From: Botryosphaeria dothidea
Taxonomy: Eukaryota > Ascomycota > Dothideomycetes > Botryosphaeriales > Botryosphaeriaceae
Reading direction: 5' to 3'
NCBI GenBank assembly: GCA_011503125.2
Contig: WWBZ02000011.1
Location: 372,001-436,000 of the forward strand
DNA length: 64,000 nt
This document shows positions 47,118 through 57,701 of the stretch, piece by piece. The number at the start of each line of letters is the position of its first letter. Within the stretch, counting starts at the first letter, position 1. The notes beneath the pieces are model-generated. The model had not been told where the DNA came from, made no database searches, and was given only the letters and a program-made list of their open reading frames with translations. The translations under genes and the position numbers were made by a program.

Positions 47118-48152
47118 TCACAGCGCCTTCTCGGTAGCCACCAGCTCCTCGAAGCCTTGCCTCCACCTCAGGCTCTCTTCCTTACCTGGCCGCGGCAACG
47201 GCTTGCGGGCATATCCACCGTAGCCAAAGAAGGTCATGAGGGCGCTCTTGGTGCCAACAACACCACCACGGATGGCAGCCCAGTCGCCGCGCGCAACGAC
47301 GGCCTGCAGCTCGCGCGCCGTCTTGATGTTGCCGCTCTCGAACAGCTCGATGAGACGGACGTTCGCCTTTGGCGCGATGTTGGCGAGGCCGGCGATAACG
47401 CCCGAGCCACCAGCAATCAGCGTCTGCAGAGTGAAGTCGGACGAGCCACCCATGCACAGAAAGCCGGAGCCGGCGTCAGAAGGGGTTGCAGCGCGCGTGC
47501 CGGCGGCGACGCGAGCCAGCTTGCCCGTATTGCCGCAGGTGAGCTTGCAGCCGATGATGTTGGGGTGCTGGGCCAACGCGATCAGGGCGTCGGAGTTGAG
47601 GTCAAGGCCAGAGACGGCGCCCGGGTAGTTGTAGATGAGGATAGGGATGGGCGAGGCCGAGGCCACGTCGCGGAAGAAGGCGCTGACGGTATCGGCGTTG
47701 AAGAGGCCTTGGTAGTAGGCAGGTGGCAACACGAGCGCATAGTCACCGCCGGAAGACTGGGCCTCAATGCAGAGCTCAATGGTCTCTCGCGTAGATTGCG
47801 CGCCGCAGCCGACGATGACGGGCATGTTGGTGAAGCCGGCGGAGTCAAGGGCGGCGCGGGTGGTGGAAGTGATGAGGTTGCGCTCTTTGTGGGACAGGTG
47901 AACGGCCTCGCCGTTGGATCCCTGAGTAGTGATGCCTGCCACGCCGGCCTTTGCTAGGCGCACGGCGTGAGAGGCGGTGGTGTCGATGTCGACATCTTCA
48001 CTAATGGGATCGAAGAAGGCGGGAGTAGGGACGTAGATGCCGGGGGGCATAGGGCGCCTGCCGGAGTTGTTGGTGATGGTGACAGGGGCTTGAACTGCGC
48101 CGGATGACATGGTGTAGCCGCTGGGCGAGGGGAGGTCTTGGTGAGGTGACAT
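47118..48152 (-). CDS. DapA-family aldolase/lyase (dihydrodipicolinate synthase-like)
   Basis: A single exon of 344 residues. After about 36 variable residues the TIM barrel starts with GIYVPTPAFFDP. Family landmarks follow: GITTQGSNGEAVHLSHKER (the GxxGE substrate loop), VGCGAQSTRETIELC, ALVLPPAYY, IPILIYNYPG with the catalytic Tyr, and NIIGCKLTCGN with the Schiff-base Lys. Fungi make lysine by another route, so this is unlikely to be true DHDPS; fungal members include 2-keto-3-deoxy acid aldolases of galacturonate catabolism and 4-hydroxy-2-oxoglutarate aldolases. The exact substrate cannot be told. Cytosolic, with no targeting signal. A second Met (residue 15) could also start translation. 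It has no introns, unlike most neighbours. Confidence 0.92.
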   Translation of the reverse strand: MSPHQDLPSPSGYTMSSGAVQAPVTITNNSGRRPMPPGIYVPTPAFFDPISEDVDIDTTASHAVRLAKAGVAGITTQGSNGEAVHLSHKERNLITSTTRAALDSAGFTNMPVIVGCGAQSTRETIELCIEAQSSGGDYALVLPPAYYQGLFNADTVSAFFRDVASASPIPILIYNYPGAVSGLDLNSDALIALAQHPNIIGCKLTCGNTGKLARVAAGTRAATPSDAGSGFLCMGGSSDFTLQTLIAGGSGVIAGLANIAPKANVRLIELFESGNIKTARELQAVVARGDWAAIRGGVVGTKSALMTFFGYGGYARKPLPRPGKEESLRWRQGFEELVATEKAL

Positions 48153-51100
48153 GGCAGGAAGCTTGTATTCTTCTTATAACGAGATTGTCGAGCAGAGATA
48201 GACGATGGTGCAACAGATTTCGGAGGTTCAGGACTGAAGGGGTAAATGATTATCGGTGGGCTCTACGTGGGATGACATGTCCTCGGGCACTGGGGCAGAT
48301 TTAAATAGGGCGAACGGGGATAAGGGCACAAGCAGGGCTGAAGAGAGGCGTGGGGGGCAGCTGACACGCGGATTGTTAAACGGAAGAGACGGGGAAGCTG
48401 GAAGCTCGAGCAGGGCTTCCCCAAGCCCGAGACGGCGGATGGGGACGGTAGGAGGCGAATTGGGGCAGCGATGGGCAAACAGGGACCCGGCAAGCATGGC
48501 CGTTTCGAGAGGGCCAGGCACGGAGAGTGCTGGAGGCCAATCGGGAGCGCAAGCGGGCATCTGGGAGTGGTTGATGAGACGGGAAGTAGTTGCTTTTTGG
48601 CGTTGGCCTGGAGGGAACGTGTGGCGGCGTGACGATCAGCAGGCGGCTGCGACATGGATGAGTGCTGGGCCATTCCCTGTCGGGCAGTGCTGGGGCGTTC
48701 GAGCTCCGATTTTAGCGTGGGGGGCAGGCTCGTCTGCATACATCATCGTGAAGCCGCGAGATACCCAAACGACGTCGGCTGTTCTTTCTGGCCGTCATAG
48801 CCGAGTGAAGGCGCCCGCAGCCCCGCCAGGCCAGCCTGACCGTCTGCTGGCAGCTCAGTCCGGCCGAGGGCGAGCATGCGCGTGGCCATTGCTGGCTGGC
48901 GGGCACCACTCCTTGCGGCGGGCATGCGTCAGGCGACCGGGGCGGGGTGGTGGTACGAAAACGAGAGGCTGTGCGGGAGGGTGGCCGGAGGGCGCGGAGA
49001 GGCCGCGACGTGTGCAGCAAGCAGAGTTGGAGGACGTCCACGGAGTGCGCGAGAGGGGAAGGGGCGGTTCCTGGCAGCGAGAGCGGTTGCCAGATGTGTG
49101 ACCCCCACGCGTGGCGATCATGGATGGGTTTCCAGCAGCGCAGCACCACAACCACCACCTCACCTTTCGGCTGCCTGTGCAAGCTGCCGACGTGCTACAG
49201 CGTCTGCTGCCCTTGCTCGCGCAGCCGTGCCGACCGCCGTGCCTGTTACGTCCCGACGTCGCATTTCCGAGTCTCGCTGCCTTCCGGCGGCGCCATGCTG
49301 GTGCGAGCAGCAGCCCGCGTGCGTCGACGTCACTGGTCAATCGCGCTCGCGAGCTTCAGCCTCATGCCTGTCTCAGCCCACTGCCCGCGGCTGACTCGAT
49401 GAAACAGCTGCCATTCCGGCGGAGCATGCGGTGGCTATGTCCGTATGCCCGTCGGCATGGTTGACCCATCTGGAGGCCGGTGTCCCAAAGTGTCCCAGCC
49501 TGGCAGGGGAGCGCGAAGGAAGCATGCTGGGCCGGTCTGGATGGTCTCGCAGCTGAGAGGGTTCAATGGCGGCTCGCCGGAAACAGCGAAACTACCCCAC
49601 AACAAGCACAGCTGCCGTCCCCGCATTCCCGGCTAGCCCTCGATCGTCCTGAAATGACCCTCACTGCTGACCCTTGACCGACTTCGACCTGCATGTCCGC
49701 TCGAGCCCTGCACGCCACTTCCGCCAGCGCCAGGGAATAGGTGGACAAACTGCCATCCCTGCGCCGAAAGATGCCAGATGTCGGACAGGCTGCTCAGCAT
49801 GTGATGTCTGGGTTGTGAGCATTCTTCAAGCGCGCTGAGCTTGGCATCTCCGCCAGAGACACTGCGCAGCCTCCATCCCGCGTCATGCTGGTTTCTATTA
49901 CTCGATCCCGGTGCCCGCAAGCAGGAGATCAGTAGCATGACGACGTCACCCTAATCGAAGCATCAAGAAGCCGGCTCCAGACTAGCAATCCTGACCATCT
50001 GCTTATTACCCCGCTTCAAACACCGACACCGCCCGTCCATGGGCTCCACAGTATAATACATCTGGCAACATCCGTGTCGACGCCATCTTACTTTGTACCA
50101 CCAGAGCCTTCTCACCGTGCATGAGTGATTTTTTCTATCTTCTGCCGCCTCACGCGACGGCTATTGCTTCACAGATTGGTAATCGTCCGTGGCTGAATGG
50201 AGCATGGCGATGCCGTAGCGCCGAGCAAACAGTAAGCCTTCCGTTGCGGCACCATCGGCCCCGAAACCTAATCTTCGAGCCCCCGACGCCGCTACGGATA
50301 CGGATGCCGATGCGTGGGATGGCGTCTAGGCCCTTTATGACAATCCACCCGCGCGCGAAGCGCTTCGCAACTGAGTGGCAAACCCGCGTCGTCTGCTGGG
50401 TCGGCATTTAATTGAGACGTCCGCTCGATTGTTGAGCGTGGACGATTGGAGCAACCGCGTCTTCACGGCTGGCTACGAGACTCCAAAAGGAAGCCAAAAT
50501 GCAAGCGGGCTACAGTAAAGGTTAGCAGGGGTCGAGAGGGTGCTCGGGGCAGCCGTTGAGCTCAATGACGCGGCAAGTTGAGGAGTTCTAGACTGCTGTT
50601 GCTCAACGCATCAAACCACACGGGCCACCTGGCGAGATCATCCGTAAGCGCTGCCGACTCTTCTTCAGATGTGTCTGAATTGACCGTCCAGGCGACTTTT
50701 GCCGTCCAATTTGCCCGGGCTTTTCCATTGACCCCATTCCACGCCTCGCCGCTGCCTAATTGGTGGCTCGTGGCAGGCGATGGGCCTCGCTCTCGCCTCG
50801 CTATGTCCAGCGCTGAAATTGGTTTTGTGACAGAATTCCAGAAATTATGACAGCCTGTCTGACGTATGGTGGGTAGCACAAATCGCCGATGTCGCATTGT
50901 TATAGCTGGGGATTCTGGAGTTAGCAAGGGACGGGCTTCATGTTAGGTGTTAGCAGGGAAGTTGGAGTGATTTGAATATCCGAGTCAGAAAATGAGAGGC
51001 CAAACGATGAGGCACCAAGTTTTCTAGCACGAGTGCGTGGGAGCCAGGCGCTCTTTCCCAGAGAGAACGAGAGATCCGTGCGCCTTCTGTAACTGCCTAC

Positions 51101-51215
51101 GATGTAAACACCACAAAGCAGACCCGCGCCTCATCCCGTCACTCCGAAATTGCATCCTTTGAACTTCGTCGACCTCGCCACCTTCGCACACCGCTTCTTC
51201 ACCTGTGTCGTCACG
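48153..51215. other. 3 kb intergenic, divergent promoters
   Basis: Lies between the starts of the aldolase gene (-) and the unknown gene (+). GC-rich, no repeat of note. Open frames of 100-280 codons exist (for example plus strand 48256-49101) but have Arg/Gly/Ala-rich random-like composition and mirror frames on the other strand, so none is called. Confidence 0.4.
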
Positions 51216-52324
51216 ATGGCTGGAGACGTAGCCCTGATGAGCTTCGCCGGCCTTGTCATGGCTGTCATGTTGACGGTCGAGTTATTGCGCAGAGTGTCGC
51301 GCTCCACTGCCCAGAATATTCGAGCTACACGCACTCTGGTACTGTGCTCGCCGCTCACTCTGAACTATGAGGATAAGATGTCTGCACTGACATAGTCGAC
51401 AGCTCAACTCAGCCGCCTCGGGCAATCGCTTCCTCGCGCTTCCGCGTGAGATCCGCGACAATATCTACGAATACCATGTCCTCAACATCACAGGCAAGCA
51501 CATCTCGTCGCCAGCCTACCTTGGCCCCGTGCCTCTCGATCAGACTGAACTTCACTTCGCAGGCCAAGGCTTCATTAGCAAAGGTCTGGACAACGCCTGG
51601 CATGACTTTCGAGAGGCACACGACCTCTTCCCATCATCAAAGTCGTTCGATGAGCAAATCAGCCCTGAGCTCGAATCAGCCTATCTCCGGAACAGCACCT
51701 TCCACACCGCCGTCCTCTGCAATCTCGTTGGATGCGCCCAGAGTTGCCTTGAAGTCCGCAAGTTCTTCAAGGCCCTCGATCCCGCGGTTGCGCATCACAT
51801 TCGCCGCCTGCAACTGCGTTTCATTGCCGATCAGCTTCCTGGCATGGTGTCGCTCCACAGCCTACTAAAGAATGACAACGAGCGTGACTGGCCGCTGGTA
51901 CCGGTACCCATAAGCCGCAACAATCGCTTGGTCTTGAGGTGCTGCGCTAGAGATTTGGTGGAGCTACTCATCGAGTTTGGCTTTTATGGCCGGGTTGCTC
52001 TGCTTGGCGAAGTCTCGACGCGCCAACGCGTTTACGATGTTACTGTGGTCAAGCTTGGTCTAGAGGTTGCCGATAAGACTTGGAAGGAAGGAAAGGCAAA
52101 GGAAGAGGTCCTGAAGAAGGTTATGGACATTGATGTGACGGTTGCTGTGGGTGATCAGGATGGAATCCCCGGTGAGCCTTCTAGCTGACCATGCCTATCA
52201 TCAAGAACGTCGGAGCTAAATGTGTCTTGCAGATGAGGATGCTGAAGCTGACAGCCTCGATGCGTGGCGCTTCATCGACGTGGACTTCTCTAAGCCGGAC
52301 CAGACTCAACCGAGGGTTGGATGA
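51216..52324 (+). CDS. Uncharacterised fungal protein with F-box-like LPREIRDxIYEY motif
   Basis: Exons 51216-51338, 51403-52171 and 52233-52324 (introns of 64 and 61 nt) encode 327 residues. Exon 1 encodes a hydrophobic stretch (MSFAGLVMAVMLTVELL) that could be an N-terminal membrane anchor. Exon 2 opens with FLALPREIRDNIYEYHV, the short motif shared by a very large class of fungal proteins that resemble F-box or 2EXR domain proteins, followed by an alpha/beta region without recognised catalytic motif. The C-terminus is acidic (DEDAEADSLDAWRFIDVDF). The exon 1 assignment is weaker than the rest: the donor GTACTG is ordinary and another first exon is possible. Function unknown. Confidence 0.65.
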
Positions 52325-52996
52325 ACGAGGTAGTATATCACCTCGGATCGAAGTCAGATATCAGTACTTCGTCTGAGTTGCTACCGAATCGTGCCACGAA
52401 TTGGGAAGCTCTAATGATGGGATCTCGACATTCGTCAATGGTCTTTCTGCAGGATTACTTGCTACGGAATCTCTAGTCGTAGTACATCAATGTGCACGGA
52501 TTTCTAAATGACAAGCAATGAGCCACAAATTGATTGTGTTGGTTGGATCAGACTGATGAGGTCGACTGTTTCAAAGCAGTAGCCAATAACTTTGGCGTCA
52601 ACAGCCGGCCAGGCCTACCGGCAAACACCAGCTGCAGCCTGATCTCGAAATAAAAAGGCACTGAGGAAGTTGCTCAGCTCTTACTTGACGAGGATTGAGA
52701 TGGTTGACCCATGCTGATTTCTACCACTAATACCGGCGAGGTGTACTCCATTTCCTTCCTAGCCGCCGACATCACCTCACCGGGAAAGGGACAACTTCAG
52801 TCGGACTCGGGAATTATAAACAGTCTAAATCAACTTCGAGTGAGGTAGGATAGTATTTCTGGATATCAAACCCCCGTCACCCACCGATTTGCACCGTTCA
52901 CTTCCAATTCGCCAATGCCCTACCAATGCTCCCAAAAACAAGCTTAGCACCACAAAATACCCTCCCTCCTTCCCTTCCCAGCCCATCAACCCATCC
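52325..52996. other. Intergenic, between converging genes
   Basis: 3' UTRs of the F-box-like gene and the kinase-ankyrin gene. No other feature seen. Confidence 0.45.
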
Positions 52997-55900
52997 TCAC
53001 CTCCTCCTTGCACCCCCTCCTTCCGCCGCCGCCGCCCTCCCCCTCTCCCTCTCCACCACCTCCCTCAACAGCGCCGCCGCCGCCGCCTCCCTCGCCTCCC
53101 TCGCCCTCGACCACTCCAGCATCCTCCTCACCTTCTTCGCATCCGCGCCCCTCTCGACCAGCAGCTCCGCCACCTCCCGGTGCCCCCGCCACACCGCCCG
53201 GTACAGCGGCGTGTACCCGTCCTTGTCCGCCTTCTCCAGCACGCCCGCGCCCCGGACCGCCAGCGCGCGCACGACCGCGAGGTGCCCGCGGTCCGCGGCC
53301 TTGGCCAGCGCCGTGGTGCCGTTGCGCGCGGCCGTCCCGAGCCGGACGCCGTGCTCGACCAGCGCCGCGACCGCGCCGGCGTGGCCGAGCTGCGCGGCCA
53401 GCATGAGAGGCGTGGCGCCGCGCTGCGGGTGCCTGGACTCGGCGTCGCAGCCGCGCCGGAGGAGGAGCCTGACGGCTTCCACGCGGTTCGCGGCGATGGC
53501 GCAGGAGAGCGGCGTCTCGCCGGCGGTGGCGGCGCTGCGGTGCTCGATGTCGCAGCCGAGGTCGAGCAGCGCGGCGGCGAGGTCGGCGTGGCCGTGGCGG
53601 CTGGCGATCATGAGTTGCGTGTGGCTGGCGAAGGTCGCTGCGGCCGGTGCGTCTGGGTAGGCGTCGGCGTCGAAGCCCGGCCGGTCGCGCATGGCGTGGG
53701 CGGTTTGCGTGTGGCCGGAGGAGAGCGCCAGCGTGGAGGGGAAGTAGCCGAATGCGTCGGCGGCGGTGGGCGAGGCGCCCATGGCCAGCAGCTCGTCTAC
53801 TACGCCTTGAGATCCGTTCTTCGCGGCTACGTGGAGGAGCGTGTTGCCGTGGTCGTCTTTCGCGTTGACGGAGTCTCGCAAGGGGCCCGAGTGGGGGGCG
53901 CGCTCTAGGAGGAAGCGGACGGCGCTCGTGTGGTCTGCGGTGCAGGCTTTGACTATTGGCGTCTCCCCGGCGGCGTTGGTGGAACTCATGATGCTTGGAT
54001 CTCGGGAATAAAGGAGCTCTACCGTGCTGTCTGGGCTGTCTTGCGGTCCGAGCAATGCACAGTGTAGGGGAGTGTTTCCGTTGATATCCTTCTCTTTCGT
54101 TGGGCAGTCCGGCTGGTTGAGCAGAGCACGGAGGATGGCTTCGTTCTTATGCAAGGCAGCGAAGTGCAAAGGCGTCTGCTTCTGATCTTCGGTTTTTGCC
54201 AGCGATGTGTAAGGGACTTTTCTCAGGAGAAGTTGGACGAACTCCAGGTTTCCTGCTGCTACAGCTCTATGGAGCAGAGTGGAGCCGTCGCTGTATAAAA
54301 CTGGAATGGTGTCGAGAAGAATCTGCAGAACGAATGTGTTCTTCGTGGACTCGACGAGGGTGGTAACGTTCTGCATGCGCTTGTTGCGCAAAGATATATC
54401 CGCGCCTGCAGATATTAGTGACCGGATAAGCTGGGCATGACTATGCTCCACCGCGAGCAGCAAGGGTGAATCTCCCTCGTTGTCAACTGAGTTGACGTTG
54501 AGCCCTATTCGCAGAAACAGGTTCACAATGTCTTTATTACCCAGCCATACCGCTTCATGTAGAGGAGTTGACCCGTTGAAATCCGTTTCGGTGAATTCAA
54601 TGTAGCGGTCAAGCAACCCTTCGACGACGTTTACATCTCCTGTTTGAACGGCAGCATGCGCGATCGTCTTCCCTGTTTGGGTTTCCCTCATTGAAGGATC
54701 AGCTCCGTGTCTAATTAGGACGTCCACTGCGGACAGACAGCCATGGAGGACAGCAACGTAGAGAGCTGAGCGTTCGACCATACCATAGGCTTCGACATAA
54801 TTTGGATAGGCCCCCAGGTCCAGGAGGACCGTCATGACGTCCGTGTGTTTACGCTGAATGGCCCTGTGAATTGCTGTTCCGGTATCAACACCTAAGTCTC
54901 TCTCGTAGTAGCCGATGACGAGTTCCCGGACCACCTCGGCATTTCCTTTGTCAAGCGCGATGTCGAGGGCGGTGTTGAGTTTTGGCTTCCCATCTTCGAT
55001 GAACTCTCCTACGACGGCGATATCAAGATTTTGCTGCAAGAGTATTCGGACCATGGACGGATCACGATGAGTAGCCGCTCTCATCAAAGGAGTATATCCT
55101 GCCGTATCTCTGTAGTTCAAGTTCTGTGTGATTGAAGCAAGCAGCTCGACCAGTAATGCATCGCCTTTGTGAGCGGCTCTACAGAGCGTCGGGCCGCGAA
55201 CTTGAGGATCACGCACGTTAACGTTCCTCTCTTCTAGTATTTGGAGGGTGGCGTCTGTTTGTAGTTGGAGCACCTCGTCGACATTTTCAGGGCATCGAGG
55301 AACCGACTCGGATAAAGAACTTGACGAGCGAGGATGTTCCTTTGGGCTGGCCACTACTTGGTCTCTTGAATTGTTGGCCGAAGGTTCCGCGGGAATGACA
55401 GGAGGCAAGCATAGTCGAGGCATGCCGCCAGTCTCCTCTCTGCATTTGAAGCACATGAATCTTTCTTCCAGCCCGGAAATTGTACCTACAGTCTCCGCAG
55501 CGGTTGGTCGTTTTGTCCGGTCTTGGTTGAACATCTCCGTTGTCAATGCCAAAACCTGAGAATCATCCTGAGGGACGACACCCTCTCTGAGTTTCTCAAA
55601 CCAGGATGTCAGTGCCACAGGGTTTCGTGAGAATTTCTCCTCGTGTGTACCAGTCTCTCGAAGGTGTCGGAATAAAGAGTCTGACGAATGGCCACGAAGA
55701 CAACTTAACATTTGCAGGAAGACACAGCCAAGGCTGTAAATATCTGAAGAGGAGTTGGGTCGCTGATGAACCGATGAATCAGTTTTTGCCATAAAAAACA
55801 AAGAAACGCAGGTGCACTGACATCACTTATCAACACTTCCGGGGCTGCATATCGAGCCGTGAAAGGTCCGTATCCTTCCGTGGTGCTACCATCCAAGTCT

Positions 55901-56772
55901 TGCCAATCATGGGCAGTTCCAAAATCTGTCAGGAAGATGTTGTTTTTATATACCAGGATATTAGAAGGTTTGATGTCCTTATGTCGCACCCGTGAGCCAT
56001 GCAGATATGCTACAGCGGAAGACAGGCAACCAAAGAACTGCCGTAGAATTCGAATATCCAGCTTCTTTGTCAACCAGGTTGACAAATCACAATCGGCCAC
56101 CGGAAGCATGATCAGCGCAACGAAACTGGGATCCGTGTAGCTTCCAATGTATCTCACGAGGTGTTGATGACGGAGTCGTTTCAAGGTATGAAGCTCTCGT
56201 TCAAAGTTTTTCATCTGTTCAAGGCTTCGACGGAAGCTTGGACTCCTGCGTATTCTTTTTCTTGCATACTCTTCCATAGTCAGCCTACCCCAAACGGAGT
56301 CCACCTTGCCATACGCGCCACTTCCCAGCTCCTTGATGGGATTGAAGTGAATGTCTCCATCAACCTCGAGGTGGATATGCTGCTGGTCCGGCGTTTGGAC
56401 ATCTTTGGCTGCCAGTGAAAGCACCAATATTTGATACTTCAGAAATCGCCGTCTATCGGCAGCCGACCGGAGCCCCCAGGGAATGGTCCCATCCGTGTAG
56501 GGTAAGGAGTAGTCCGAATTGTCAATGAAGTAGCTGAGCGACTGTCGCAGACCAAGCAGGTACATGAGAGCATAAGTCCGCGGCCTTCGGCTCCATGTTT
56601 CGTTGCCATGTGCTTTCAAGAGATTCGAGAGTTTCACTACGGTGTCATCCTTCACGGGCTCAATAGTGGCGATTTCTTGCTCTTCATGTAAACGTGGAAG
56701 CAACCGTGACAAGCTCTCTTCGAAGACTTCATCCGGAATGGTCCTTGAGACCTCTTCTTCCTGTGGCCCCAT
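52997..56772 (-). CDS. Protein kinase-ankyrin repeat fusion
   Basis: Exons 56772-55822 and 55762-52997 (59-nt intron, donor GTCAGT) encode 1,238 residues. Residues 1-140 form a helical N-terminal region. The kinase domain (about 146-430) looks active: GSGAYG loop, ARKRI Lys, HKDIKPSN, DFGTAHDW, and ARYAAPEVLISD joined across the intron to RPNSSSDIYSLGCVF. A short CFKCREETG segment follows, then roughly 18 ankyrin repeats from about residue 520 to the end (TPLMRAA, TPLHEAVWLGNKDIVNLFL, NTLLHVAAKNGSQGVVDELL and others). Such kinase-ankyrin proteins are expanded in filamentous ascomycetes and may act as signalling scaffolds or incompatibility-type sensors, but this is not shown. The ATG used may not be the ancestral start, since coding-like sequence continues upstream in another frame. 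Confidence 0.85.
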
Positions 56773-57361
56773 CCGGGACCAGCGATCTTGGAGGTGTCAG
56801 TGCAGCAGACGCAAGTCCTCTGATATCCAGAAATCTGTGAACCAGGAGGCCAAGATTGGGGAAGAACCAGTCGCTTTCTGGAAGTTGCAAGTATTTCGGG
56901 ATAAGTGCCTTGTTGTAATATCTCACGAGGCTCTCCGGTGGCTGTTCGGCGTTGCCGGGTACTTGGGAGTGAAGCGGAAGAAAAGGCGGATATCTGCTAG
57001 GAGGCGTGATTTGTGCGGTTCTTGGTGTACAAGACTCTGTAAAAGGTGTGCGAACAAGCGTTTCAGTGAGCGAGGTATGTTTGACGAGGCTGCGTGGAGG
57101 CTCAAAGTGGGCTGAGCTTTTGGGGGCCGAGTCCAGACTACCCCTCCTTCGAGTACGGAGAGGAGCTGCAGCCGATGGTCAGCGCCACATGCGAGACTTT
57201 CGAGGACACGCCAGACAAGTATCGTATTTGAACTGCCATGGAGAGTTGAAGTACTCGTCCGAATTCAGATGTTGAACTTTTCTGGTGACAACGCTATCCT
57301 GATGAAGGCTTCGACTCTCCATGACAGTCCTGAACTGATCTTCGTATTCGGCGCTAACCAT
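56773..57361 (-). pseudogene. Out-of-frame N-terminal extension of the kinase-ankyrin gene
   Basis: One minus-strand frame from 57178 to 56729 is open for 150 codons and has strong protein character (ESLVRYYNKALIPKYLQLPE then SDWFFPNLGLLVHRFLDIRG). It is out of frame by one base with the kinase exon and I found no intron that fixes this without losing sense. Upstream, the same frame has one TGA (57181-57179) and then 60 codons back to an ATG at 57361. Either splicing is unusual or the ancestral 5' end has been lost by a +1 insertion and a stop. It is listed as a pseudogene segment with the live gene starting at 56772. Confidence 0.5.
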
Positions 57362-57378
57362 CAGCTGCAGCTCCTCTC
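57158..57378. repeat. Inverted pair of 29-nt copies around 163 nt
   Basis: 57158-57186 and 57350-57378 are inverted copies matching at 27 of 29 positions; both differences are C/T transitions. Each copy, read on its own strand, encodes EELQ-x-MVSA. Confidence 0.75.
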
Positions 57379-57701
57379 TGCATCATGCATGCATGACTTA
57401 CTCAGCAGCGTTCATGGTATTAGTATCAACAATGCTTCGAATTGAACTTCATGACAAGAGGGCACACACCAGTTATTGCCGTTGTGAAGGCTGAGGCAGC
57501 GTCGCAGGCTGCCCTTTCGGAAGACAATCCTTGCGCAAGAATGATAAACACGTCCAGTGAAATCCATGATTCAAGCAAAAGGTATACCAAACAAGGGAGC
57601 GCGGTAATTGGAAACAGTGAATAGCTTTTTTTACAAATAAGGGACTACCAATCGCACGTAGGACCTGGACATACCCATAAACCTATTCCCCCACACGTGA
57701 A
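57379..57701. other. Intergenic, downstream of the PDI-like gene
   Basis: About 320 bases, AT-richer, including a TGCATGCATG stretch near 57386. It should include the 3' UTR of the PDI-like gene. Confidence 0.4.

Noticed and set aside
48256..49101. 281-codon plus-strand frame upstream of the aldolase gene
   Set aside because: Arg/Gly/Ala-rich with equally long frames on the opposite strand, which is usual for GC-rich noncoding DNA.
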